NCBI GenBank assembly: GCA_027078745.1
Contig: JALWWO010000010.1
Span: 1-64,000, forward strand
Reading direction: 5' to 3'
DNA from: Chromatiaceae bacterium
GTDB lineage: Bacteria > Pseudomonadota > Gammaproteobacteria > Chromatiales > Chromatiaceae
Length of the DNA: 64,000 nt
Part shown: positions 26,780 to 34,932 of the stretch, in pieces
How positions within the stretch are numbered: the first letter of the stretch is position 1
How the letters are laid out: the number at the start of each line of letters is the position of its first letter
Program-made: the position numbers and the translations under genes
Notes under the pieces: generated by a model
What the model saw: the letters and a program-made list of their open reading frames with translations, nothing else
Database searches by the model: none
What the model was told of the DNA's origin: nothing

Positions 26780-27508
26780 TCAATGGCTATTCGCCTTTTT
26801 TACTTCGTCGCCCTCTGGCGTAAAGAAGTAGCCCTTGCCCCAGACCGTGCGGATGTAGCGGGGATGCTTGGTATCGGGTTCGATCTTCGCCCGCAAGCGG
26901 GCGATGAGCACATCGATGCTGCGGTCAAAGGGAGAACGCTCGTAACCCTTGCGCAGATCTGCCAGGGTGTCCCGATCCAAGATCTCATGGGGATGTTGGA
27001 GGAGGAGCTGCAACAGCTCGATTTCGCTGGTGGTCAGGGGAACCACTTCCCCCTCCTTGGTCAGGATCCGGCGCTGGAGGTCGAATCGGTAGGGTCCAAA
27101 GGCAATGAAGTGTTTTTGAGTTTCTCGGGCGGAATCTCCGCAGCGGCACCGCAGGATCGCTCGAATCCGCGCCAACAGTTCTCGGGGATTGAAGGGCTTG
27201 ACTAAATAGTCGTCTGCACCGATCTCCAAACCGGTGATCCGGTCCTCGTCCCGGCCCTGATCCGACAGGATCAACAGGGGAATTTTCCGTTCTTGGACCA
27301 ATCGGCGGACCAGGGACAAGCCATCATCCTCGGGTAAATTGAGATCCAGCAGGATGAGATCCGGTTCTTCTCGAGAGAGCTGCGCATCCATCGCTGCCGG
27401 ATCTGCCACCGCCATCGCGGAGAAGCCCGCCTGAACCAGATGATGGCGCAACAAATCGCGCAGGGCTGCATCGCTTTCCACGACGAGAATACGAGAAGAT
27501 GCTTGCAT
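26780..27508 (-). CDS. OmpR/PhoB-family response regulator, orphan
   Basis: A 242-residue two-domain regulator. The receiver domain (about 1-120) has ESDAALRD acidic residues, the phospho-acceptor Asp55 in LILLDLNLPEDDG and the signal lysine in DDYLVKPF. The C-terminal winged helix (about 140-235) has LTTSEIELLQLL, DRSIDVLIARLRAKIE and IRTVWGKGYFF, typical of OmpR-type DNA binding; a DTKHPRYI segment precedes the wing. No histidine kinase gene is adjacent, so its partner is unknown. Upstream is an AT-rich region that also serves a candidate small RNA in the other direction. Confidence 0.9.
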   Translation of the reverse strand: MQASSRILVVESDAALRDLLRHHLVQAGFSAMAVADPAAMDAQLSREEPDLILLDLNLPEDDGLSLVRRLVQERKIPLLILSDQGRDEDRITGLEIGADDYLVKPFNPRELLARIRAILRCRCGDSARETQKHFIAFGPYRFDLQRRILTKEGEVVPLTTSEIELLQLLLQHPHEILDRDTLADLRKGYERSPFDRSIDVLIARLRAKIEPDTKHPRYIRTVWGKGYFFTPEGDEVKKANSH

Positions 27509-27596
27509 GGGTACTTCCCCGAAGGCGCAACAATTTGTTACAAAAAAAGCATATTCTGAAATACTAAATAATAGGATCTTAGTATATACTCATGAG
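27509..27596. promoter_or_regulatory. AT-rich divergent promoter region between regulator gene and candidate sRNA
   Basis: From 27530 to 27595 the sequence is far richer in A and T than its surroundings. On the + strand TATACT at 27585-27590 (one mismatch to the -10 consensus) would start a transcript near 27597; its -35 region is poor, which suggests an activator. On the - strand several TATTAT/TAGTAT-like words could serve the response regulator gene. Confidence 0.4.
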
Positions 27597-27797
27597 GCCG
27601 ATTTCAGGTAGGAAACCCGGAAGCCGACTACCCCCCGAGCGCGGCGATCCTTCCTTCAAGAAATCGGCAAGAAACGAATCCCGGCTGCTGTCTGCGCACC
27701 CATTCCTTCTCGTCCAAAGGGTGCAGCTAGTTTCTGGGCAGCAAGCCTGTTGGTCCGTTAGGATGGAACACACCCTGTCCTAACGGTCCCTTTTTAT
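27597..27797 (+). ncRNA. Candidate structured small RNA of about 200 nt
   Basis: No convincing protein is encoded here. The interval begins just after a TATACT -10 box and ends in an excellent rho-independent terminator. Inside, GCCGATTTC at 27597-27605 pairs perfectly with GAAATCGGC at 27660-27668 and encloses GGTAG/CTACC; further on AGAAAC can pair with GTTTCT, enclosing GCACCC/GGGTGC. This nested pairing, the promoter and terminator and the convergent orientation to adk fit a trans-acting or protein-binding small RNA. It does not resemble 6S RNA, 4.5S RNA, tmRNA or RNase P. Alternatives are a leader of something lost, or a 63-codon reading frame at 27592 with no good start signal. Confidence 0.5.
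27752..27797 (+). terminator. Rho-independent terminator (+ strand)
   Basis: Stem GGTCCGTTAGGA at 27752-27763 pairs with TCCTAACGGTCC at 27778-27789, with a single T-T mismatch in 12 positions, and is followed by CTTTTT. The T-run is on the + side only, so it ends a rightward transcript, not the leftward adk transcript next to it. Confidence 0.8.
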
Positions 27798-27802
27798 CGC
27801 GG

Positions 27803-28444
27803 TCAGATGCCGAGATGAGCGCGGATCGCCTGCACTGCCACCTCGCTAGAGGTAGCCTGTATATCGAGCAATAAACCCTCCGCCCGATAGAAATCTACCA
27901 AGGGCGCGGTCTTCTCTTGATAGACATCCAAGCGCTTGGAGATGGCCTCCTCGGTTTCGTCATCCCGCTGCACCACCTTACCCCCGCATTGATCGCAGAT
28001 CCCCTCCACCTTGGGGGGCTTGCTCTTAATGTTATAGATGGCCCCACAGTCCACACAGGTGCGGCGGGTGGTGAGGCGGTCCAAGATCACTTCCCGAGGT
28101 ACATTCAAGTTTACCGCTGCATCTAACTGCACGCCGAGCCGCGCTAACAGCTCTTTCAGGGCTTCCGCCTGGGGCAAGGTGCGGGGGAATCCATCGAGCA
28201 AGAAACCGGACTGACAGTCCGGTTCCCGCAGGCGCGCTTCCATGATGCCCATGATGAGATCATCGGAAACCAGTTCACCCGCTTTCATGGCGGCCTCCGC
28301 CCGTCTGCCCAGCTCCGTGCCCGCCTTGACCGCTGCCCGCAGGATATCCCCGGTGGAAATCTGCACCGAGCCATCGATGGCCGTGAGCTGCTTGGCCACC
28401 GTGCCTTTGCCCGCACCTGGGGCCCCCAGAAGAATCAATCGCAT
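27803..28444 (-). CDS. adk: Adenylate kinase with zinc-type LID
   Basis: A 213-residue adenylate kinase (AMP + ATP to 2 ADP). P-loop LLGAPGAGKGT at 5-15, AMP-binding STGDILRAAV and LLDGFPRTLPQAEAL, and a LID domain with two Cys pairs, RRTCVDCGAIYN and ICDQCGGKV, expected to hold zinc. The four-cysteine LID is common in Gram-positive bacteria and occurs in some gammaproteobacteria, while enterobacteria have a His/Ser/Asp/Thr version. It follows the glycerate kinase gene in the same direction. Confidence 0.96.
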   Translation of the reverse strand: MRLILLGAPGAGKGTVAKQLTAIDGSVQISTGDILRAAVKAGTELGRRAEAAMKAGELVSDDLIMGIMEARLREPDCQSGFLLDGFPRTLPQAEALKELLARLGVQLDAAVNLNVPREVILDRLTTRRTCVDCGAIYNIKSKPPKVEGICDQCGGKVVQRDDETEEAISKRLDVYQEKTAPLVDFYRAEGLLLDIQATSSEVAVQAIRAHLGI

Positions 28445-28477
28445 AGATAGGTCCTCTTGTTAAGAAAGGGAAAAAAA

Positions 28478-29659
28478 TTAATTTTCCTTTGGTTCTCGGG
28501 CTGCAGGCAAGTGCTTCTTTTCAACACAGGCCAACCACAGGCGGCAGAGCGCCCGCAATCGGTTCGCTAAAAGATCCGGCGCAGCAGCCAGGGCCGCTTC
28601 CAGGGACAGGGGGGCCTCCAGCAGGCTGAAGGCACTGGTCACGCCAGCATCATAGAGGGGTTCTAAAGCATCCTGTAGGCTGCCGGCGAGCACCAACACC
28701 GGCACCCCATGGGCTTTTCCCAAGGCGGCGAGGCGGCCGACCAACTTGCCCTGCACGCTCTGCCCATCCAATTGTCCCTCCCCCGTGATCAACAGATCCC
28801 AGGTTTCCTGGGCCAACCGCTGCGGCAACGCGTAGGTTTCCGCCACCAGATCGAAGCCGCTGCGCAGTTCCGCGCGCAGATAGCAGAGGAAGCCGAAGCC
28901 CATGCCGCCGGCAGCGCCCGCGCCGGGTACTTGGCGGCAGTCTCGACCGAGTGCGGCCCGGGTTTGGTCGGCGAAATGCTTCAGATTGGCTTCCAGGATT
29001 TCCAGAGTTTTGGCATCGGCTCCCTTCTGAGGGCCATAGGTGTAGGTCGCTCCCCGCGGACCCAGCAAGGGATTGTTTACATCCGAAGCGATGAGAAACG
29101 GAACTCGGTCAAGCCTGGGATCTCGACCTTGGCATTCGATCCGCTGGATCTCGCCGAGACCTGCACCGGTGGGGGGCACGGAATGACCGTCTGCATCCAA
29201 GAACCGGAAGCCCAGGGCTTGCAACGCCCCCATGCCCCCATCATTCGTGGCGGAGCCACCCAGGGCGAGCAAAACCCGCTGCGCACCGGCATTCAGGGCG
29301 TGCAGAATGAGTTCCCCCGTGCCGTAGGAAGTAGTTTCCAGGGGATTGCGTCGCGCTGGCGGCACCAGGGGCAAGCCGGATGCCTGAGCCATCTCCACTA
29401 TGGCGGTGGTACCGTCCCCGAGCAAGCCCCAACGGGCGGTGATTGGCGCCCCCAGCGGGCCGGTGACCTGCGCTCGGTGGATCTGACCGCCCGTGCCCGC
29501 TACCAGCGCATCCAAGGTCCCTTCTCCCCCGTCCGCCAGGGGAAGGCTGAGGATCTCCGCATCGGGCAGACAATCCCGCAGCACCTGTTCCGCAATCCGG
29601 CAGAAGGTTGCTGCGTCCAAGCTACCCTTAAAGCTATCCGGCGCAACCAAAATCCGCAT
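28478..29659 (-). CDS. Glycerate kinase (GlxK/GarK type)
   Basis: A 393-residue class I glycerate kinase. It starts MRILVAPDSFKGSLDAATF, the family signature, and contains LPLADGGEGTLDAL, LALGGSATNDGGMGALQALG and LLITGEGQLDGQSVQGK. It phosphorylates D-glycerate, normally to 2-phosphoglycerate, linking glycerate or glycolate use to glycolysis. The ATG at 29659 gives the conserved N-terminus; a longer frame opens at 29683. It runs leftward between a membrane protein gene and adk. Confidence 0.93.
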   Translation of the reverse strand: MRILVAPDSFKGSLDAATFCRIAEQVLRDCLPDAEILSLPLADGGEGTLDALVAGTGGQIHRAQVTGPLGAPITARWGLLGDGTTAIVEMAQASGLPLVPPARRNPLETTSYGTGELILHALNAGAQRVLLALGGSATNDGGMGALQALGFRFLDADGHSVPPTGAGLGEIQRIECQGRDPRLDRVPFLIASDVNNPLLGPRGATYTYGPQKGADAKTLEILEANLKHFADQTRAALGRDCRQVPGAGAAGGMGFGFLCYLRAELRSGFDLVAETYALPQRLAQETWDLLITGEGQLDGQSVQGKLVGRLAALGKAHGVPVLVLAGSLQDALEPLYDAGVTSAFSLLEAPLSLEAALAAAPDLLANRLRALCRLWLACVEKKHLPAAREPKEN

Positions 29660-29692
29660 GATGCGTTCCCTCTGGCGATTCATTTCCAGAAA

Positions 29693-30250
29693 CTAGCTTC
29701 TGGGATGGGGGGGCAGTCGTTCCGGTTCCGGCGGCGGTTCGAGGATCTGAAGGGGTTTTGGGGCCAGGCCTAGCCGTTCCTGGCGGACGCGCAATCCATA
29801 GCCCAGGGCAGCGCCGCCCACAGTGGTGAGGGTGAGCAGACCCAAGGTAACCATTTGGGTGAGCAGCAGCACCGCGCCTGCGCTCAAAGCGCCGCCGATG
29901 AGCATGCCCGTTTTGATCTGACTGCTCGTCTCCGAACGATGCTGCGCCCGTTGGATTCTTTCCTGCGCCCGCTCAGAGGCCTTGGCCTTCTCCCGCTCGG
30001 CCCGCACCTGCAACCGCTCTCGCTCTCGGGAAAATTTCACCTGGGCTTTGGCAAGGCACTGCTTGCGAAAGCTCTCGGAAAGGCTGTGGAACCAGAGGGC
30101 TGCCAGAACGTTGAACACCAGAAATAGCCCGCCGAACAACAGCCAGGTTTGATGGAGATCCAGCTTCAGCGCCAGATAGAGGAGCAAGCCCGTAGCCACT
30201 TGCAAGAGCAAGATGCCCAGAAAGAACTTGAAGAAATAGATCAGGCTCAT
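29693..30250 (-). CDS. Hypothetical membrane protein with coiled coil
   Basis: A 185-residue protein. Two N-terminal hydrophobic segments (about 8-27 and 33-53), then a strongly charged helix rich in Arg, Glu and Lys (about 65-108, with repeats such as REREKAKASERAQERIQRAQ) that should be a cytoplasmic coiled coil, then two further hydrophobic stretches (about 115-150), and a proline-rich tail. I do not recognise the family. It lies between the CmcI-like methyltransferase and glycerate kinase genes, 33 bases before the latter. Confidence 0.55.
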   Translation of the reverse strand: MSLIYFFKFFLGILLLQVATGLLLYLALKLDLHQTWLLFGGLFLVFNVLAALWFHSLSESFRKQCLAKAQVKFSRERERLQVRAEREKAKASERAQERIQRAQHRSETSSQIKTGMLIGGALSAGAVLLLTQMVTLGLLTLTTVGGAALGYGLRVRQERLGLAPKPLQILEPPPEPERLPPHPRS

Positions 30251-30288
30251 GCCAACCCCTCATCCTTCAAGATAACACAGCAGAGACG

Positions 30289-31122
30289 CTACGCCCGTCC
30301 ATCGAAAAACCGTTTCATCCGGCGGTTTCTGCGCCACTGGACCAAAGCCCGATAGCGCTTTTGCAGGGAGCGAACTTGGCGGCTGGCGAAGCGGCCTAGA
30401 TAGCGGCTTGCAAGATCTTGCAGCCGGCGGAGCCTCGGGCTCTCGTCCTGATAAAAGCGGAAGTCCTGGGCCTGGAACGATTCGGTGCCCCCGATAACTT
30501 CCCGAGAGCGCTGGCATCGGCTTCGGTTGATCTCGAAGACCACCAGGCTTTCATAAAAGCGAATGCCCCAGATCCGTGCTTCCAGTCTTTTCGGCGGGGG
30601 CAGCTTGCCGGACCGTTGGTTGATGCGGTCGATCTGACGCTTGGCATAGTTGAGAAAGCTATAGGGGCTCGGATTGCCGAAGGCCCGCAGATAGGCGGTG
30701 TGCACATCCTCCACCAGGATCAAGCCCCCGTCCCGCACCTGGGGCAGGGCGCTTTCCAAGGTGATGATCTGCTGATCGTTCCGATGGCCCCCGTCATCGA
30801 TGAGCACATCGATTTCCCCCACCTGTTCGAAAAAGCTTTGCCAGAAGGCGGGATCCGCCTGATCGCCGATGAAGATCTCGAATCCCTGGGCTTCCATCTG
30901 CCGAGCGGCGGGGTTGAGATCGATGCCGATGATGCGGGCTTGCTCCCCGAGAAATGCCCGCCACATCTGAAGGGAACCGCCGTTGAGCACGCCGATTTCC
31001 ACGAAGGTAATCGCCCGATTCCGATAGGGCTGCAACAGCTGCTCATAGACCGGAAAATAGCTATCCCATTTGGTGGAACGCTGTTCCAGGTGATCGAAGA
31101 TCTCGCGGAGGGAAGTGCTCAC
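30289..31122 (-). CDS. CmcI/MycE-like SAM-dependent methyltransferase
   Basis: A 277-residue protein with VEIGVLNGGSLQMWRAFLG (motif I, about 37-55), IIGIDLNPAAR and the metal-binding-like DVLIDDGGHRNDQQI, followed by GLILVEDVHTAY. This arrangement matches the CmcI/MycE-type O-methyltransferase group that acts on antibiotics and glycans. The last 60 residues are very basic, with many Arg. The start overlaps the end of glgP by four bases. A role in modifying a surface glycan is plausible but not shown. Confidence 0.72.
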   Translation of the reverse strand: MSTSLREIFDHLEQRSTKWDSYFPVYEQLLQPYRNRAITFVEIGVLNGGSLQMWRAFLGEQARIIGIDLNPAARQMEAQGFEIFIGDQADPAFWQSFFEQVGEIDVLIDDGGHRNDQQIITLESALPQVRDGGLILVEDVHTAYLRAFGNPSPYSFLNYAKRQIDRINQRSGKLPPPKRLEARIWGIRFYESLVVFEINRSRCQRSREVIGGTESFQAQDFRFYQDESPRLRRLQDLASRYLGRFASRQVRSLQKRYRALVQWRRNRRMKRFFDGRA

Positions 31123-33629
31123 TTGGGCAAGGGGGGCACAGCCGCCATTTTCCAGATGTCTCGGTTGTACTCAGCGATAGTTCGATCAGAGGAGAATTGG
31201 CCGCTTTTCGCCAAATTATGAATGGCCATGCGGGTCCAGCGCTCCTGGTCTTGATAGGCGGCGGCGGCTTCTTCCTGAGCCCGCACATAGTCCCCGAAAT
31301 CCGCCGCGATCATCCAGGGATCTTGGGGGCTGCGGATGGCCTGCACGATGGGTTCGAAGATCCCTTCTTCGCCAGGCAAGGTGAATCGGCCGGATTCCAG
31401 CGCATGCATGACGGCAGATAAGCGGGGATCCTGCTGAATGATCGCGTTGGGATCGTAGTGCATGCGCAATTCCGCCACCTGGTCCGCCGTCAGCCCGAAC
31501 AGGAAAAAGTTTTCTGCACCGGCCTGTTGGCGAATCTCGATGTTTGCCCCGTCTAAGGTGCCGATGGTGATCGCCCCGTTCATCATGAACTTCATGTTAC
31601 CGGTACCGGAAGCTTCCTTGCCGGCGGTGGAAATTTGTTCGGAAAGATCGGTGCCCGGAGCGATGATCTCCATGAGGGAAACCCCGTAGTTGGGGATAAA
31701 GGCAAGCCGCAGCAGCCCTTCTGTTCTGGGATCTCGGTTGACGACCTGAGCCACGTCGTTGATGAGCTTGATGATGCGCTTGGCCATGAAATAGCCTGGC
31801 GCGGCCTTGCCCCCGATGAGCACGCATCGGGGGGTCCAATTCCGAAGATCTCCTTGGCAAATGCGGTTGTATAGATGGATCACATGGAGCACATTGAGCA
31901 ACTGGCGCTTGTATTCGTGGATCCGCTTGACCTGCACATCGAAGAGTGCCTGAGGATCGAAGTACACTTGACATTCCTGAGAGACCAGCTGGGCGAGCTG
32001 TTCCTTATTGTGTTGTTTCACCTGTCGGAAGCGTTCCCGAAAGGCAGGGTCTTCAGCATAGGCCGCGACCTTTTCCAGTTCCTGAAGATCCCGAATCCAG
32101 CCGGTGCCGATGGTCTCGTTCAGCAGTTCCCGCAGCCGAGGATTGCACAGGGCTAACCAGCGTCGCGGCGTGACCCCGTTGGTCTTGTTGTTGAACTTTC
32201 TGGGCCAGAGTTCATAGAAATCTCGGAACAAGCCTTCCGCCAGCAATTTGGAATGCAGGGCGGCCACACCGTTCACGGAAAAGCTTCCCACGATGGCCAG
32301 ATAGGCCATGCGGATCTGAGGCACCGCCCCTTCCTCGATGAGGGACATGCGGGCGCGGCGGTCCAGATCCCCGGGCCAGCGCCGATCTACTTCGGCCAGA
32401 AAGCGGGCGTTGATCTCGTAGATGATTTCCAGCAATCGGGGCAGGAGCTGTTGGAAGAAATGCACCGGCCAACGCTCCAGGGCTTCGGGCAGCAGCGTGT
32501 GATTGGTATAGGCCATAGTAGAGGTGGTGATCTGCCAGGCCTCATCCCATTCTAAATAGTGTTCATCCATCAACAGGCGCATGAGCTCCGCCACGGAGAT
32601 GGCCGGATGGGTGTCGTTGAGCTGGAAGCAATTCTTTTCCGCAAAATGCCGGAAGTCTGGCCCGTGAAGCCGAATCCATTCCCGCAACACATCCTGAAGG
32701 CTGGCGCTCGCCAAGAAATACTGCTGGCGCAGGCGCAATTCCTTGCCGTTTTCGCTGGCATCGTTGGGATAGAGCACCATGGTGATGTGCTCTGCCTCGT
32801 TTTTAGCCGCTACGGATTCCGGATAGCTGCCCGCGTTGAACTCCTCTAGATCAAATTCATCCGTCGCCGCCGCCTTCCAAAGGCGCAAGGTGTTGATGGT
32901 GTCATTGCGATAGCCAGGAATGGGCGTGTCATAAGGCACGGCCAGCACATCTCGGGTATCCACCCAGCGGACCAGTGTGCGACCCTGTTCTCCCTGATAG
33001 AACTCTGTGCGCCCGCCGAAGTGAACGCGCTGGGAGTACTCAGGGCGTTCCAGTTCCCAGGGGTAACCATCCCGCAGCCAGTGATCTGGCTCTTCTAGCT
33101 GATAACCGTTTTCGATGAGCTGCCGGAACATGCCGTACTCATAGCGCAGCCCATAGCCCTTCACGGGCAGTTGCAGAGTGGCGCAGGAGTCCAGGAAACA
33201 GGCGGCGAGGCGACCCAATCCCCCGTTGCCCAAGCCTGCATCCGGTTCCGAGCTGGAAAGTTCTTCCAGCACTAAGCCCAGATCATGGAGCGCCCGTTCC
33301 GCCTTGCTATGGATCCCCAGGTTCAGCAGGGCATTGCACAGGGCTCGCCCCATGAGGAACTCTAAGGAAAGGTAATAGGTGCGCTTGCAATCTGCCTGAT
33401 CCTGGGCTTGACGGGTGCGTTTCCAACGCTCCATCAGCCGATCCCGCAAGGTGATGGAAAGAGCGAGATAGGGATAGTAGGTGGATCTGCAATCCTGATC
33501 CCGACCCAGGGTATAGGCGTAATAGCGTTTGAAATCCGCCGCCAAACCCGCTTCATCCATGGGCAAAGGAGGCAGATCGAACAGCTTTTCGCAGGGATGG
33601 CTTTTGCGCAGATCGCTGAAGGATGGCAT
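31119..33629 (-). CDS. glgP: Glycogen/maltodextrin phosphorylase
   Basis: An 836-residue phosphorylase that releases glucose 1-phosphate from alpha-1,4-glucans. Motifs in order: YYLSLEFLMGRAL, DAGLGNGGLGRLAACFLDS, FQLNDTHPAISVAEL, NKTNGVTPRRWL, VKRIHEYKRQLLNVL, and EASGTGNMKFMMNGAITIGTLDGANIEI, which contains the PLP lysine. Starting at MPSFSDLR (33629) gives the usual length; the frame opens further up at 33674. Other glycogen genes are absent from the window. The CmcI-like methyltransferase gene overlaps its end. Confidence 0.95.
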   Translation of the reverse strand: MPSFSDLRKSHPCEKLFDLPPLPMDEAGLAADFKRYYAYTLGRDQDCRSTYYPYLALSITLRDRLMERWKRTRQAQDQADCKRTYYLSLEFLMGRALCNALLNLGIHSKAERALHDLGLVLEELSSSEPDAGLGNGGLGRLAACFLDSCATLQLPVKGYGLRYEYGMFRQLIENGYQLEEPDHWLRDGYPWELERPEYSQRVHFGGRTEFYQGEQGRTLVRWVDTRDVLAVPYDTPIPGYRNDTINTLRLWKAAATDEFDLEEFNAGSYPESVAAKNEAEHITMVLYPNDASENGKELRLRQQYFLASASLQDVLREWIRLHGPDFRHFAEKNCFQLNDTHPAISVAELMRLLMDEHYLEWDEAWQITTSTMAYTNHTLLPEALERWPVHFFQQLLPRLLEIIYEINARFLAEVDRRWPGDLDRRARMSLIEEGAVPQIRMAYLAIVGSFSVNGVAALHSKLLAEGLFRDFYELWPRKFNNKTNGVTPRRWLALCNPRLRELLNETIGTGWIRDLQELEKVAAYAEDPAFRERFRQVKQHNKEQLAQLVSQECQVYFDPQALFDVQVKRIHEYKRQLLNVLHVIHLYNRICQGDLRNWTPRCVLIGGKAAPGYFMAKRIIKLINDVAQVVNRDPRTEGLLRLAFIPNYGVSLMEIIAPGTDLSEQISTAGKEASGTGNMKFMMNGAITIGTLDGANIEIRQQAGAENFFLFGLTADQVAELRMHYDPNAIIQQDPRLSAVMHALESGRFTLPGEEGIFEPIVQAIRSPQDPWMIAADFGDYVRAQEEAAAAYQDQERWTRMAIHNLAKSGQFSSDRTIAEYNRDIWKMAAVPPLPK

Positions 33630-33728
33630 GAGAATGAAGTTTCCTGAAAGTTGGTCGGATGGGACAGGCGGCACGGCCCGCCCCTAAGCTCGGCGGCAGA
33701 TTAAAGCAAATTCCCCGAGTGCTGGAAA

Positions 33729-34853
33729 TCAAATGTCCGTGAAATTGCTGAGGTCGGAATCCGGATGGAGCACAGCGCTGTTGCCCTGTGTGCCCGCACT
33801 GTCCAGCCGGATGCGCAAGGCAAGATCGTTGCGGGAGTCCGCATTATCCAGCGCTTCTTCCAGGGTGATCCGTTTCTTCTGGTAAAGCTCATAGAGCGCC
33901 TGATCGAAGGTTTGCATTCCATCCATTTCACTCTGCTCCATGGCATCTTTCAGTCCTTTAATCTCCCCCTTAAGGATGAGTTCGGAAACATAGCGGGAGA
34001 GCAGCATGACTTCCACGGCGGGCACCCGTCCTCCGTCCGTGCTCTGCAACAATCGTTGGGAAATCACTGCTTGCAGATTCAGGGAGAGATCCATGCGAGC
34101 TTGGGCATGGTGATTTTCTGGAAAGAAATTGATGATGCGATCCAAGGCCTGGTTCGCATTGTTGGCGTGCAGGGTGGAAACGCACAGATGGCCGGTCTCT
34201 GCGTAAGCGATAGCAGCTTGCATGGTGGCCTGATCTCGGATCTCCCCGATGAGGATCACATCCGGCGCCTCCCGCATGGCATTTTTCAGCGCAGCTTCAT
34301 AGCTCTGGGTATCGATGCCCACTTCCCGTTGATTGACGATGGATTTCTTGTGGCGGTGGATGAACTCGATAGGATCCTCGATGGTGAGGATATGCCCCGG
34401 TATTCGGGAATTCCGATAATCGATCATGGCCGCCAAGGTGGTGGACTTGCCCGAACCCGTGGCACCCACTACCAGAATCAACCCTCGCTTCTTCATGATC
34501 AGCTTGCCCAAGATCGGCGGCAGAGAGAGTTCCTCAAAGCTCGGAATGTGATCCTTGATATAGCGGATCACCATGGCCGGTTCTCCCCGCTGCCGGAACA
34601 CATTGACTCGAAAGCGGCCGATTCCCCGCAGGCCCACCCCCAGGTTGCATTCCCAAGTCTGCTCAAACTCCTGTTTCTGATCCTCATCCATGACGGAATG
34701 GGCCAGTTCCAAAATGTCATCTCCGGTCAACACCTGTTTCCCCAACGGCATAAAAGTTCCCTCAACCTTGATATGGGGCAGGGCGCCGGCGCTGAAGAAC
34801 ATGTCCGAGCCATGCTTATGTGCGAAAATCTTCAGAAAGGGTTGCAATTCCAT
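33729..34853 (-). CDS. pilU: Twitching motility ATPase PilU
   Basis: A 374-residue secretion-superfamily ATPase. Walker A GATGSGKST at 130-138, Asp box ILTIEDPIEF, Walker B APDVILIGEIRD and a His box with ETGHLCVSTLHANNA. The N-terminus with KHGSDMFFSAGALPHIK and the length identify PilU rather than PilT (about 345 residues). PilU assists PilT in retracting type IV pili at the inner membrane. pilT is not adjacent. It is divergent from moxR and 99 bases ahead of glgP. Confidence 0.93.
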   Translation of the reverse strand: MELQPFLKIFAHKHGSDMFFSAGALPHIKVEGTFMPLGKQVLTGDDILELAHSVMDEDQKQEFEQTWECNLGVGLRGIGRFRVNVFRQRGEPAMVIRYIKDHIPSFEELSLPPILGKLIMKKRGLILVVGATGSGKSTTLAAMIDYRNSRIPGHILTIEDPIEFIHRHKKSIVNQREVGIDTQSYEAALKNAMREAPDVILIGEIRDQATMQAAIAYAETGHLCVSTLHANNANQALDRIINFFPENHHAQARMDLSLNLQAVISQRLLQSTDGGRVPAVEVMLLSRYVSELILKGEIKGLKDAMEQSEMDGMQTFDQALYELYQKKRITLEEALDNADSRNDLALRIRLDSAGTQGNSAVLHPDSDLSNFTDI

Positions 34854-34932
34854 AGGAACTCCCGTAGTTCGATAGGAACGATGGCTGTGCTCTATAGTAC
34901 TTGATCCCTCTGGAAAAAAATCTAGGTTCCGG

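Noticed and set aside
27597-27797. 6S RNA, 4.5S RNA, tmRNA or CsrB-type sponge as identity of the small RNA candidate
   Set aside because: No 6S-like terminal stem with central bubble, no SRP tetraloop domain, no tRNA-like end and only about four scattered GGA words, too few for a CsrA sponge.
28709-29773. A 354-codon + strand frame
   Set aside because: Antisense to glycerate kinase, which has all family motifs.
33765-34904. A 379-codon + strand frame
   Set aside because: Antisense to pilU, whose Walker motifs are intact; no ribosome binding site or family pattern.
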